Shown piece by piece: positions 8,700-17,020 of a stretch of DNA of 64,000 nucleotides. The notes beneath the pieces were generated by a model. It saw only the letters and a program-made list of their open reading frames with translations. It searched no databases and was not told the DNA's origin. The stretch's first letter is position 1. Each line of letters opens with the position of its first letter. This stretch comes from Lachnospiraceae bacterium (GTDB taxonomy: Bacteria; Bacillota; Clostridia; Lachnospirales; Lachnospiraceae). The position numbers and the translations under genes are program-made. The stretch spans positions 116,836-180,835 of the forward strand of contig SVFT01000005.1 in assembly GCA_015056735.1 (NCBI GenBank), read 5' to 3'.

Positions 8700-9542
8700 T
8701 CAGCGGTTATTTCGTTCAAAAGCATGCCGATACCGGATCGCGTCCTCCGGGCATACGTTTCTGCACGCCCCGCAGTGAATGCACTCGCGGTCACCCACAC
8801 GCTTCGTATCCATCCTGCATGCTGCGATACAGGCATTGCAGCCGGTGCATTTTCCCCGATCGACGCTGATCCCGAAAAAAGCGACCGGGTTAAAGAACGA
8901 GTAGATCGCCCCGAGCGGACAGAAGAACCTGCAGAACGCACGGTAACAAACCGCACAAAGCAGGATGCAGACGACCAGCACATATACTTTCCATGAGAAA
9001 AGAAGGCCTACCGTCTCTCTGATCTCCTCATCCAGCAGCACAAGCGGTATCCCCGCTTCCAGTGTCCCTGCGGGACAGATGTATTTGCAGAATCCCGGCG
9101 ACATCTTTACGATCGGAATGACGATCACAAAAAGTGCCAGGATCACGTACTTCATATAAGAAAGCGCTCTTGTCAGCCTATTCTTTCTCACTTTGGGAAA
9201 AGGGATCGCATGCAAAAGCTCCTGAATCAGCCCAAACGGGCATAAAAAGCCGCAGATCACCCTGCCAAGCAGGATGCCAAACAGCAGGATCGTGCCCAGC
9301 ATATAAAACGGGAAGCGATAAGCGGACATGGAAAGTGCTCCCTGCAGGCTTCCGAGCGGGCAGGATACGACGGCTCCCGGACAGGAATAGCAGTTAAGTC
9401 CCGGTGCGCAAATCCCTTTCGATATGCTCTTGCCGATCCTGCCGGTCACAAAACCGGACAGATGGCAATTATACAAAACGGCCGCAAGAAGCTGCACATA
9501 TCTGCGCCCGAATGCAGCCATATGTTCATGAAGTCTCATCAT
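8700..9542 (-). CDS. 4Fe-4S polyferredoxin membrane protein (NapH/CcoG-like)
   Basis: 280 residues from ATG 9542, which overlaps the preceding stop as ATGA. Several membrane helices alternate with the paired motifs CGFLCPFGL and CRFFCPLGA (CxxxCP), a hallmark of NapH/YccM-type electron-transfer proteins. An extra cluster of cysteines is seen in CAPGLNCYSCPGAVVSCPLG. The C-terminus has two 4Fe-4S motifs (CTGCNACIAAC and CIHCGACRNVC). It would carry electrons across or along the membrane. The upstream partners are a CXXC mini-protein and a TlpA-like thioredoxin, pointing to a thiol-redox electron route. An ATG at 9587 in frame is possible but lies inside the preceding gene. Confidence 0.88.
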   Translation of the reverse strand: MMRLHEHMAAFGRRYVQLLAAVLYNCHLSGFVTGRIGKSISKGICAPGLNCYSCPGAVVSCPLGSLQGALSMSAYRFPFYMLGTILLFGILLGRVICGFLCPFGLIQELLHAIPFPKVRKNRLTRALSYMKYVILALFVIVIPIVKMSPGFCKYICPAGTLEAGIPLVLLDEEIRETVGLLFSWKVYVLVVCILLCAVCYRAFCRFFCPLGAIYSFFNPVAFFGISVDRGKCTGCNACIAACRMDTKRVGDRECIHCGACRNVCPEDAIRYRHAFERNNR

Positions 9543-9682
9543 CCGATCCCTACGCATTCCAGACAGACCATCGCGGCCTTCGTCCATACATCACGAAAAC
9601 TCCCATCCAGGATGCCCGTTACGAGCATCAGAAGGCCTGTCAGAAGCAGCAGGATCCGAATGAACCTTTTGGATCCTCCCAT
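9539..9682 (-). CDS. CD1871A-family CXXC mini-protein
   Basis: 47 residues, ATG 9682 to TGA 9539, starting MGGSKRFIRILLLLTGLL, one membrane helix, and ending MVCLECVGIG. The terminal CxxC followed by [VI]GIG is the signature I associate with the CD1871A family of Clostridia. AGGAGG sits five bases upstream of the ATG, and its stop overlaps the start of the polyferredoxin gene. Position between TlpA-like thioredoxin and polyferredoxin suggests a membrane thiol shuttle between them; that role is inferred. Confidence 0.85.
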   Translation of the reverse strand: MGGSKRFIRILLLLTGLLMLVTGILDGSFRDVWTKAAMVCLECVGIG

Positions 9683-9714
9683 GGCACCTCCTGTTTTCAA
9701 AACCGGCCTGCCCC

Positions 9715-10464
9715 TTAGTTCAGATAGCTCTGCAGGCGCTCTTTAACCTTATCGCAGCGCTGTCCTCCCATCATCTTTCCGATCGTATGTCCTTCCCTGT
9801 CCACAAAGAACGAGGTCGGTGTGACTTGGACATTCGAGACAAGCGGGTACAGGTCATCACTCAGACGCAGATTCGTAAACTGTGCGTCCACACTGCCCAG
9901 AATCTCCTCCGCATAGGATACGTTGTTATCGATCCCGTCGTACGTATCGATGACAAGCCCGATCAGATTCACATTGTCGGGGAGCTCTTTATAAAGAGCC
10001 GCATAGTCGCCCATCCCGCTGATACACGGTCCGCAGTATGTCCCCCAGACATGCACGAGCGTAATATCGTAATCTGAGAAAATATCCTGCGTTACGATAC
10101 TGCCATCGAGTGAGACCGTCTTAAACTTGAGTGCTCCCTTGGAGCGCTCCTCCTCCGGGATACTGACAGGCACTGTGTTTTCCGGGGAGCCCTCTTCCTC
10201 CTGCGCATCTTCTTCAAGCATATCTTCTTCAGGCGCATCTTCATCCGTGTCTGTCTCGACTTCCGGCTCTTCGTTCTCGCCATCTTCTGCGCCTGTTTCG
10301 GCTTCCGGCTCTTCTCCCGCTGACTCTTCTGTAGTAACTGCCTGTGCCGGTGTTTCCTCCCTGTCATCATCCGGCCACAGCAAAAGAAGCACAAAAATAA
10401 TGCCCAGCGTAGCAAAAAACGTCCCGATCACAATAGCGACTGTATATAAAACCTTATTGGTCAT
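9715..10464 (-). CDS. Membrane-anchored TlpA/ResA-like thioredoxin
   Basis: 249 residues. One N-terminal membrane segment (about 5-29), a long acidic low-complexity linker (about 32-107, mainly Glu/Asp/Ala), then a TlpA-like fold from SKGALKFKTVSLDG. The active site is HVWGTYCGPC (Cys144, Cys147) and the cis-Pro loop is QVTPTSFFVD. Such proteins reduce or oxidise thiols outside the membrane. Start ATG 10464 is chosen because GGGAG lies eight bases upstream, inside the longer frame that opens at 10482. It is first of the set with the CXXC mini-protein and polyferredoxin, which may supply its electrons. Confidence 0.88.
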   Translation of the reverse strand: MTNKVLYTVAIVIGTFFATLGIIFVLLLLWPDDDREETPAQAVTTEESAGEEPEAETGAEDGENEEPEVETDTDEDAPEEDMLEEDAQEEEGSPENTVPVSIPEEERSKGALKFKTVSLDGSIVTQDIFSDYDITLVHVWGTYCGPCISGMGDYAALYKELPDNVNLIGLVIDTYDGIDNNVSYAEEILGSVDAQFTNLRLSDDLYPLVSNVQVTPTSFFVDREGHTIGKMMGGQRCDKVKERLQSYLN

Positions 10465-10581
10465 TGACTTTACTCCCTTCATTCATTTATGCAATTGCAT
10501 ATACGAAAGCGACTTTAATTGTATGCTTTGAAAGAACCGATTCATAGTACCCTTATGGTTACCTTATCTGCTTTTTCCAAA

Positions 10582-10635
10582 CAAAAAGACAAACGACCGG
10601 TACCTTACCATGGAATATAGTAAGAGATCGGTCGT
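10582..10635 (-). terminator. Terminator of the cysteine/methionine pair
   Basis: On the minus strand a stem ACGACCG ... CGGTCGT encloses a second arm pair CTTAC/GTAAG, followed by TTGTCTTTTTG. It lies 65-118 bases past the stop of the beta-replacing enzyme gene. It also shields the downstream thioredoxin unit. Confidence 0.7.
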
Positions 10636-10699
10636 CTGTCAAGGCAATTTGACATATATGGATTGGATAGGTCGCCTGTTTCACCCTATGGAGAAACCG

Positions 10700-11611
10700 T
10701 TAATCATAGAGGCCTTTGCTCAGATAGCGATCGCCTCTGTCAGGGAAGATCACCACGATGTTGCCGTGGTCGATCGTCTCGGCAAGTTTCAGAGCAGCCG
10801 CAAGTGCCGCGCCGGAGGACGAGCCTGCCAGGATCCCTTCTTTTGCCGCCAGTTCCTTGGAAGCGCCGAAAGCCTCATCATCCGTCACTTTGAATACCCG
10901 GTCGATCAGGGATACGTCCATCGTATCGGCGATGAAGTCATTGCCGATCCCTTCGATCTCGTAATCCGCATGCTCGCCGCCGCCGATGATGGAACCGTAC
11001 GGATCGGCAAGAACGCCTTGGATATTCGCATCCTGCTCTTTTAAGTAGCGAAGTGTTCCGGAGAAAGTACCGCCCGAACCTGCGCCCGCCACCAGATAAT
11101 CCACTTTGCCGTCCATCTGCTTATAGATCTCGGGGCCTGTCGTCTCGTAGTGCGAGAGTGGGTTCGCCGGATTGCGGAACTGCCTGAGCATGATCGCACC
11201 GGGTGTCTTGTCGATGATCTCCTGTGCAGTTCTTTCCGCGCCGAGCATACCTTCTTCGCGGCTCGTATGGATAATCTCCGCGCCAAGTGCGCGCATGACC
11301 TTCTGCTTCTCTTCAGAGAATTTCTCCGGTACGGCAAAGATCACGCGATAGCCGCGGTTCAGTGCTGCGACGGCAATGCCGATACCCGTGTTGCCGGCCG
11401 TCGCTTCCACGATGGTGCCGCCTTTTTTCAAAAGGCCGCGCTCCTCCGCGTCCTTAACCATGTACATGCCGACGCGGTCCTTCACGCTGCCCGCCGGGTT
11501 CATCAGCTCGAGCTTTGCATAAATGTGAACGTCTTTTTTGGTTTCAAAATGTGTCAGCTCCATGATCGGCGTGTTTCCGATCATTTCCTGTATATTCTTA
11601 AATACTTCCAT
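10700..11611 (-). CDS. Cysteine synthase / cystathionine beta-synthase (CysK/MccA family)
   Basis: 303 residues, fold-type II PLP enzyme. The PLP lysine is in MNPAGSVKDRVG (Lys44), the phosphate loop in EATAGNTGIGIAVAA, and the C-terminal cofactor ring contact in AGSSSGAALAAAL. These enzymes replace the beta substituent of O-acetylserine with sulfide or homocysteine. The 13-base spacing to the following-in-family gamma-enzyme gene upstream matches the mccAB arrangement that turns homocysteine to cysteine, so MccA-type activity is likely, but plain cysteine synthase cannot be excluded. ATG 11611 is preceded by GGGAGAG; a GTG at 11614 is possible. Confidence 0.85.
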   Translation of the reverse strand: MEVFKNIQEMIGNTPIMELTHFETKKDVHIYAKLELMNPAGSVKDRVGMYMVKDAEERGLLKKGGTIVEATAGNTGIGIAVAALNRGYRVIFAVPEKFSEEKQKVMRALGAEIIHTSREEGMLGAERTAQEIIDKTPGAIMLRQFRNPANPLSHYETTGPEIYKQMDGKVDYLVAGAGSGGTFSGTLRYLKEQDANIQGVLADPYGSIIGGGEHADYEIEGIGNDFIADTMDVSLIDRVFKVTDDEAFGASKELAAKEGILAGSSSGAALAAALKLAETIDHGNIVVIFPDRGDRYLSKGLYD

Positions 11612-11624
11612 CACTGCTCTCCCT

Positions 11625-12776
11625 CTACTTTGCAGAATTCTCGATCGCCTGTGTAAGGTCAGCGATCAGGTCGTCTGCGTCTTCTATGCCGACCGAAAAG
11701 CGGATCAGCTCATCAACGATACCTACCTTCTTCCTGATGTCTGCGGGGATCGCCGCATGCGTCATGGTCGCCGGATGGCATACGAGAGACTCCACGCCGC
11801 CAAGGCTCTCCGCAAGGGTGATCAGCTTCAGGTTCTTGTAGAATCTGCGGTAATCGTACTGTTCCTTTAATACAAACGAGATCATCGCACCGGCACCGTC
11901 CGCCTGCTTTTTCTGCACTTCATAGCCGGGGTCGGATTGTAATCCCGGATAGTATACCTTCGAAACATAGCCGCTCTTTTCAAGCCACTCTGCGATCCTG
12001 CCGGCATTTGCGACATGTCTGTCCATGCGCACGCCGAGCGTCTTGATGCCGCGGATCATAAGATAGCTGTCAAAAGGTCCCAGGATCCCGCCGATCGCAT
12101 TCTGCAGATAATAGAGACGGTCTGCGATCTTTTTGTCATTCACAGCAACAAGGCCGGATACCACGTCGCTGTGACCGCCAAGGTATTTGGTGCCGCTGTG
12201 GATCACGATGTCCGCGCCGAGTGTTAAAGGTCGCTGCAGATAAGGCGTCAGGAATGTATTGTCCACGATCACAAGCTTATCATGCTTATGTGCCACCTTT
12301 GCGACCTCTTCGATATCCGTTACCGACAGAAGCGGATTTGCGGGACTCTCGATATAGACAGCCTTCACGGAGTCATCCAGCGCCGCTTCCACAGCGGCAA
12401 GATCTGTCGTGTTTACGATCTCATAGGTAATGTCAAAATTCTTGAATACGTTATCCAGGATGCGGAACGTACCGCCGTAGATGTTGTCGGATACGATCAG
12501 CTTATCGCCCGTTTGAAAAAGCGACAGGACCGTATTGATCGCAGCAAGTCCGGATGCAAATGCGAGTCCGTACTGCCCCTGCTCCAGATCAGCGATCAGC
12601 TTCTCGAGCGCCGCTCTCGTAGGGTTACCCGTGCGCGAATACTCCCAACCTCTCATCTCGCCGAGGCCGTCCTGTTTGAATGTTGATGTCTGGTAGATCG
12701 GTACGTTAACGGCACCTGTCGTGACGTCTCCGTCCGTCCCTCCATGAATGAGTAAAGAATCGATCTTTAAGCTCAT
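11625..12776 (-). CDS. Cystathionine gamma-lyase / gamma-synthase (Cys/Met PLP enzyme)
   Basis: 383 residues, full length for the MetB/MetC/MccB family. Key elements are YSRTGNPTR, LAFASGLAAI, SPANPLLSVTDI, VDNTFLTPYLQRPLTLGAD and the PLP lysine in VIHSGTKYLGGHSD (Lys197). The substrate-binding C-terminus has ESLGGVESLVCHPATMTHA. Members act on cystathionine or O-acyl homoserine and the sequence alone does not separate lyase from synthase. Pairing with a CysK/MccA-type gene favours cystathionine gamma-lyase in reverse transsulfuration. GGGAGG nine bases upstream supports the ATG. Confidence 0.88.
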   Translation of the reverse strand: MSLKIDSLLIHGGTDGDVTTGAVNVPIYQTSTFKQDGLGEMRGWEYSRTGNPTRAALEKLIADLEQGQYGLAFASGLAAINTVLSLFQTGDKLIVSDNIYGGTFRILDNVFKNFDITYEIVNTTDLAAVEAALDDSVKAVYIESPANPLLSVTDIEEVAKVAHKHDKLVIVDNTFLTPYLQRPLTLGADIVIHSGTKYLGGHSDVVSGLVAVNDKKIADRLYYLQNAIGGILGPFDSYLMIRGIKTLGVRMDRHVANAGRIAEWLEKSGYVSKVYYPGLQSDPGYEVQKKQADGAGAMISFVLKEQYDYRRFYKNLKLITLAESLGGVESLVCHPATMTHAAIPADIRKKVGIVDELIRFSVGIEDADDLIADLTQAIENSAK

Positions 12777-12932
12777 GTTTCCAATCCTCCCTTGTCATAA
12801 TCGCCTTTTGAATGATCAAATCCTATATATGTTACGCCCATCTTACTACTAGGTTGATGATTTGGAAAATATGCGCTTTTTATCATCAGTGATAACTCTG
12901 AGCTATCGCAAGAAAAAGGTTCGCGGAATCTG

Positions 12933-12961
12933 TTGTCGTTTTATGCGATACCCACTATAAT
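12933..12961 (+). promoter_or_regulatory. Promoter of the HAD phosphatase gene
   Basis: TTGTCG (12933-12938), 17-base spacer, TATAAT (12956-12961), about 57 bases before the start codon. The 240-base divergent gap otherwise holds the GGGAGG of the minus-strand gene and no riboswitch or T-box that I can recognise. Confidence 0.75.
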
Positions 12962-13017
12962 ATAAGAACAATCAAATAATCCCTGTATACATCAGAATCA
13001 CGATTGGAGGATCACTT

Positions 13018-14076
13018 ATGGAAAAAACAAAACGCTCCCTAAGACTTGTTTCGATCGTCATGATCTTTATGATGGTTTTCGCATCCGCGATCACCGTTTC
13101 CGCAAAGGAGGCGCCGCTCTCTCTCTGGACGGAAGGTGCCGCATCCAAAGATGCGCTCATATCTTATATGAATACGATCACGGATCCCGCAAGCCCTGAT
13201 TTCATCCCGGTTCAGGACCGTATCGCTGTTTTCGATCTGGATGGTACGCTCTACTGCGAGACCGATCCCGTCTACTTCGATCACATGCTCCTGCAGCATC
13301 GTGTACTTGAGGATTCGAGTTATAAAAACAAAGCGACCGATTTTGAAAAAGAGGCTGCAAACAAGGTCATTCAATTCGCCGAGACCGGAATATACCCGGC
13401 AGGTCTGGACAATGAACACGGCAGGGCGGTTGCGTCTTCTTTTGCCGGTATGACTATTGATGAGTTCTCAAATTACATTAAAGCGTACCGCGGCACACCC
13501 ATGAACGGTTACAAGGGCATGAAAAAAGGGGATGCTTTCTACAAACCGATGATTCAGGTCATCAACTATCTGCAGGAGAATCAGTTTGATGTCTATATCG
13601 TAAGCGGCACCGACCGCCTGATTGTCAGAGGTCTCGTAGACGGTAAGCTCCCGATCCTGCCGCGTAATATCATCGGCTCCGATGAGCAGCTCGTATCCGA
13701 CCACCAGGCAGGCGCAGACGGTCTTGACTACGTCTATACCGACAAGGACCGCGTGATCCTCGGCGGCAACTTCATCATCAAGAACCTGAAGATGAACAAG
13801 GTAACCGCGATCGTGCAGGAAATCGGTCAGCAGCCCGTCCTCTCCTTCGGTAACAGCACCGGCGATGCGGCCATGGCGGAATATGTCACCAGCCACAACC
13901 CGCACAAGAGCCTGGCATTCATGCTCTGCTGCGACGATACCGTGCGTGAGAACGGCAAGCTCTCCTCGGCCGAGAAGATGGTCGGCCTGTGCAAAGAGTT
14001 TGACTGGGTACCGGTCTCCATGAAGAATGACTGGATCACGATCTATGGGGATGGGGTTACGAAGATTCAGAAATAG
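13018..14076 (+). CDS. Secreted HAD-superfamily phosphatase
   Basis: 352 residues. A signal peptide (hydrophobic 9-27, likely cut at VSA-KE near residue 29) precedes a HAD domain. Motif I is AVFDLDGTLY (nucleophile Asp73, Asp75), motif II is in YIVSGTDRLIVRGLV, and motif IV is LSFGNSTGDAAMAEY with the two metal-binding acids. A helical cap sits between about 85 and 170. HAD phosphatases hydrolyse phosphate esters through a phospho-aspartate; secretion suggests phosphate scavenging or cell-surface substrates. GGAGG seven bases upstream, a good promoter and a strong terminator show a single-gene unit. Confidence 0.85.
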   Translation: MEKTKRSLRLVSIVMIFMMVFASAITVSAKEAPLSLWTEGAASKDALISYMNTITDPASPDFIPVQDRIAVFDLDGTLYCETDPVYFDHMLLQHRVLEDSSYKNKATDFEKEAANKVIQFAETGIYPAGLDNEHGRAVASSFAGMTIDEFSNYIKAYRGTPMNGYKGMKKGDAFYKPMIQVINYLQENQFDVYIVSGTDRLIVRGLVDGKLPILPRNIIGSDEQLVSDHQAGADGLDYVYTDKDRVILGGNFIIKNLKMNKVTAIVQEIGQQPVLSFGNSTGDAAMAEYVTSHNPHKSLAFMLCCDDTVRENGKLSSAEKMVGLCKEFDWVPVSMKNDWITIYGDGVTKIQK

Positions 14077-14085
14077 ACAGTCTGA

Positions 14086-14115
14086 AGCGATGGACATATT
14101 CTGTCCATCGCTTTT
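14086..14115 (+). terminator. Intrinsic terminator after the HAD phosphatase
   Basis: An 11-bp perfect stem AGCGATGGACA / TGTCCATCGCT with loop TATTC is followed by TTTT, ten bases past the stop codon. Confidence 0.9.
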
Positions 14116-14271
14116 ATATATTGCAATAAAAGGGACCTTGTGATACAGTACGATTTAGATACTCTTTTCATAGGAAGCGCCGTGATCCACGGTTCTTGGA
14201 CAGTTCGTCCGCTTTTCCATTTTTCAAAAGACGGAATATACAAATTGTAGACATAGTCATGCTATTCTGTG

Positions 14272-14280
14272 TGATATAAT
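14272..14280 (+). promoter_or_regulatory. Extended -10 promoter before the Uma2 gene
   Basis: TGATATAAT (TG-n-TATAAT) lies about 100 bases before the start codon, without a good -35 at 17 bases. The rest of the 306-base gap 14077-14382 holds only the preceding terminator and no other gene or structure I can support. Confidence 0.45.
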
Positions 14281-14382
14281 AGCCTTACAGAATAATTCTT
14301 GATCAATTCGAAAAGCAAATCTATCCGGTACTTTCTCTGAAATGAATATCTGTATCAAATTCACAGAGAAAGGAGGACTACT

Positions 14383-14955
14383 ATGGAGGCAATGTCATTT
14401 ATGGACCATTCAATCGACGTAAACAGCCTGCTTCAGGAAGTAATGAATCGAGAAGACCACGCGGAGCTGATAGATGGGCAGATCATAGTTATTAATCGGA
14501 CCTCACCAGCGCACAATGATGCTCTCTTGGAAATTGCCGGTGCGCTTGGACGGTTTATTAAAAGCAAAAATGGCAAGTGCAGGGTTTTCACAGAAAACGT
14601 TGCTGTCTTCTGCGACGAGTTATGTGCAGAAAAAGGCAACTTCTTCATGCCCGATGTCATGACAGTCTGTAATGAAGACGGTATTCGTGATGATGGCGTT
14701 CATGTCGCACCCTCATTTGTTGCTGAGGTCACATCCGAGTCTACCCGCAAGAATGATTTCGGAAAGAAACTGCAAATCTATGGTGAAATGGGCGTCAAAG
14801 AATACTGGGTTGTTGATCTGCAGAACAAGCGAGTCGTCCAGTATCTCGAGGAAAACGATTTTGCGCCGGAGATCATCGCTTACCCGAGTACGACCACATT
14901 ATCCGTACACGTGTACCCCGGATTAAAAATCGATCTATCGCTCATCTTTCAATGA
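14383..14955 (+). CDS. Uma2-family (DUF820) restriction-endonuclease-fold protein
   Basis: 190 residues, the typical Uma2 length. The fold markers are ELIDGQIIVINRTSPAHN, an early beta region YKVFTENVAVF-like (CRVFTENVAVF), MPDVMTV and the PD-(D/E)xK core with FVAEVTSEST followed by the KLQIYGEMGVKEYWVVDL segment. Such proteins are assumed to be nucleases and occur as scattered single genes; their role is mostly unknown. AGGAGG is placed eight bases before the ATG. It is isolated, ending about 70 bases before a 33-bp palindrome. Confidence 0.85.
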   Translation: MEAMSFMDHSIDVNSLLQEVMNREDHAELIDGQIIVINRTSPAHNDALLEIAGALGRFIKSKNGKCRVFTENVAVFCDELCAEKGNFFMPDVMTVCNEDGIRDDGVHVAPSFVAEVTSESTRKNDFGKKLQIYGEMGVKEYWVVDLQNKRVVQYLEENDFAPEIIAYPSTTTLSVHVYPGLKIDLSLIFQ

Positions 14956-15024
14956 TCTATAGGCTCCCGGCAAGTGTCGGGAGTCTTGCTTTTCACCCAC
15001 ATCATATCGTAAGAAGAAAAAGAA

Positions 15025-15106
15025 AATGAGCCTAGGGGACGGGGTGCGTGGTCCATTTTTGCCGAAAGCATAGAATGGACCACGCACCCCGTCCCCTAGG
15101 CTCATT
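15025..15106. repeat. Perfect 33-bp inverted repeat (long hairpin)
   Basis: Arms 15025-15057 and 15074-15106 are perfect reverse complements over 33 bases (AATGAGCCTAGGGGACGGGG ... GGTCCATT), separated by a 16-base loop. The right arm covers the last bases and stop codon of the LysR gene. The arms are GC-rich relative to the surroundings. It could be a bidirectional terminator or a mobile palindromic element. Confidence 0.95.
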
Positions 15107-16004
15107 CTTTGTACTTCAGGAGTTCCTCCACGTACGCCTGCCCGTACTTGGAGAGCAGGCTACCTTTGCGGGTGATGTAGCCGATCGTCAGCGGGTCCTC
15201 CTCTTTGAGCTTGATCGAGACGAGACCTTTTAAGATCGCGCTCTCACCGGAGAGCATGCCGGAGCCGACGGAATAGCCGTGGAGTTTGGCGATCATCTCC
15301 ATCGTGGTCGCGCGGTCGTCGGACTTGATCATTTTGTCAAAATCATAATCCGCCATCGCTTCTTCCGTTAAGTAGAACTCGCTGTCGTCGCTCTGATCGA
15401 ATGAGATGCACGGGTACGCGCGAAGCTCATCAAGGGAGATCTCCTTACGGTTTGCGAACTCATGATCCTCCCATACATATGCGTACGTCTCACGTTGCAT
15501 GAGCGGCGTAAACTCCAGCTGGTAGTCCTTGAAGAGTTTTTTCATGAGCGCTTCGCTCGAGCCCGAGAACGACACGATGCCGACTTCACTCTTTAAACTG
15601 CGCACATCTTCCAGCACTTCCTTAGTCTTGGTCTCATGGATCGAGAACACGTATCGCTCCGGATCGATCTTCCGGATCACCTCGTTAAAGGCCTTGATCG
15701 AGAAGTTGTAGTGCTGCGTCGATACGGAAAAGTGTTCCTTGTCGCTGTCCTTGGCAAGATAACGGTTCTCTAAGATCTCATACTGTCCGACTGCCTTCTT
15801 GGCATAGGCGACAAATTCCCTCCCCGCATCGGTCAGAGAGATCCCTTTATTGGTCCTGTCAAAAATGAGGATGCCAAGCTCATCTTCCAGTTCCCGAATG
15901 CTCGCGGAAAGTGCGGGCTGTGATACATATAGTTTGGTTGAAGCCCTGCGCATGGACGATTCGCCCGCTACCGCAAGGACATATCTGATCTGTGTAATAT
16001 TCAT
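15102..16004 (-). CDS. LysR-family transcriptional regulator
   Basis: 300 residues from ATG 16004 (MNITQIRYVLAVAGESS). The N-terminal winged HTH is clear: MRRASTKLYVSQPALSASIR then ELEDELGILIFDRTNKGISL. The effector-binding domain follows (about 90-295, with VGIVSFSGSS and a regulator-type hinge). The start codon overlaps the stop of the EamA transporter as ATGA and has AGGAG eight bases upstream. LysR proteins usually sense a small molecule; the coupled transporter is the obvious candidate target. A longer frame opens at 16061 but the coupled start fits the family length. Its 3' end lies in the 33-bp palindrome. Confidence 0.9.
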   Translation of the reverse strand: MNITQIRYVLAVAGESSMRRASTKLYVSQPALSASIRELEDELGILIFDRTNKGISLTDAGREFVAYAKKAVGQYEILENRYLAKDSDKEHFSVSTQHYNFSIKAFNEVIRKIDPERYVFSIHETKTKEVLEDVRSLKSEVGIVSFSGSSEALMKKLFKDYQLEFTPLMQRETYAYVWEDHEFANRKEISLDELRAYPCISFDQSDDSEFYLTEEAMADYDFDKMIKSDDRATTMEMIAKLHGYSVGSGMLSGESAILKGLVSIKLKEEDPLTIGYITRKGSLLSKYGQAYVEELLKYKE

Positions 16005-16903
16005 ACTGTTTCTCCTGCACGGGCCTTTTCGGCCGCATCTTTTCGCATCGTGTACCGCCACTTTGCGATCGCTGTGGCGATGATGATCACATATCCGATC
16101 AGGGAATAGTGATCAGGTAACTCTTCAAAAAAGAGCATACCCCATATCGAGGCAAAAAGCACCTGTGAATAATCAAAAACCGAGATTTCTTTTGCAGGGG
16201 CACACTTGTAAGCCGCCGTCACGGTAAACTGTCCGCCACAGGCCGCAAGTCCCGCACCGATAAGGAGCGCCCACTGCGTCCCCGTCATCGGATGGTAATC
16301 ATAGAGCATAAACGGAAGGCAAAAGAGTGATGTGAAGATCGAGAAAAAGCACACGATCACCGGTCCTCTCTCGCCCTGCTGCCCGAGTCTTCTGACAAAA
16401 GCGTATGCGATGCCGGCGCCGAGTCCGCCAAGGAGCCCGACAAGCGCCGGGATACTGGCAAGTCCCGCTGTCGGCTTTACGACAAATGCCGCACCGATAA
16501 AGGCGATAATGACCGTGATCGTCTCAAAGCGATCCGGTATCTCGGCCAGCAGGAAGATGCTGAATATGAGTGCAAAAAACGGAGACATCTTATTAAGGAT
16601 GTTGGCATCCGCAAGCGCGATATGATCAACTGCCCAGAAATTGCAGATCATCCCGAGGCAGCCGCAGATCGACCGACCGAGAAGCCCCCCGATGGAACTC
16701 CTTTTTACATGGAAACGCTCCGTACTGCGCGCCAGGACAAAAAATGCCACGATCGCCGCAAAAGCATTTCTGAAAAATGTCTTCTGGATCGTGGGCAGAT
16801 CCCCCGACATGCGAACAAATACCGTCATCAGCGAGAAGCAGAAAGAATCCAGTATGACGAACAGCACGCCAAGCGCATGCCGATTGTATGTTTTCTGTGC
16901 CAT
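16001..16903 (-). CDS. EamA/DMT-family metabolite exporter
   Basis: About 300 residues with ten hydrophobic segments in two EamA repeats. Recognisable stretches are FCFSLMTVFVRMSGDLPTIQ, ADANILNKMSPFFALIFSIF and the second-repeat KEISVFDYSQVLFASIWGML. DMT proteins export amino acids, nucleotide sugars or other metabolites. Possible starts are ATG 16903, 16933 and 16939; 16903 (MAQKTYNRH) leaves GGTGA seven bases upstream and starts near the first helix. Translationally coupled to the LysR gene. A TTGACG-17-CATTAT promoter (16938-16966) fits this start. Confidence 0.85.
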   Translation of the reverse strand: MAQKTYNRHALGVLFVILDSFCFSLMTVFVRMSGDLPTIQKTFFRNAFAAIVAFFVLARSTERFHVKRSSIGGLLGRSICGCLGMICNFWAVDHIALADANILNKMSPFFALIFSIFLLAEIPDRFETITVIIAFIGAAFVVKPTAGLASIPALVGLLGGLGAGIAYAFVRRLGQQGERGPVIVCFFSIFTSLFCLPFMLYDYHPMTGTQWALLIGAGLAACGGQFTVTAAYKCAPAKEISVFDYSQVLFASIWGMLFFEELPDHYSLIGYVIIIATAIAKWRYTMRKDAAEKARAGETV

Positions 16904-16937
16904 ATCACGTTCACCGTTTCCTTGTTTCTTCATATCC

Positions 16938-16966
16938 ATAATGATGGGATGTTCTCTTTTCGTCAA
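16938..16966 (-). promoter_or_regulatory. Candidate promoter of the EamA-LysR pair
   Basis: Minus-strand TTGACG (16961-16966), 17-base spacer, CATTAT (16938-16943), about 35 bases before ATG 16903. Confidence 0.4.
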
Positions 16967-17020
16967 TAGACAGAACCCTAAAAAGTAATTGACTTTTTCA
17001 AATGGTTAGCTATCAAAAAT

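Noticed and set aside
10492..10503. 12-bp palindrome ATGCAATTGCAT before the thioredoxin gene
   Set aside because: Short AT-rich palindromes are expected by chance; without a second copy or clear promoter I do not call it an operator.
12777..13017. T-box or SAM riboswitch before the cysteine/methionine genes
   Set aside because: No T-box sequence, no SAM-riboswitch core and no leader terminator are visible in this short gap.
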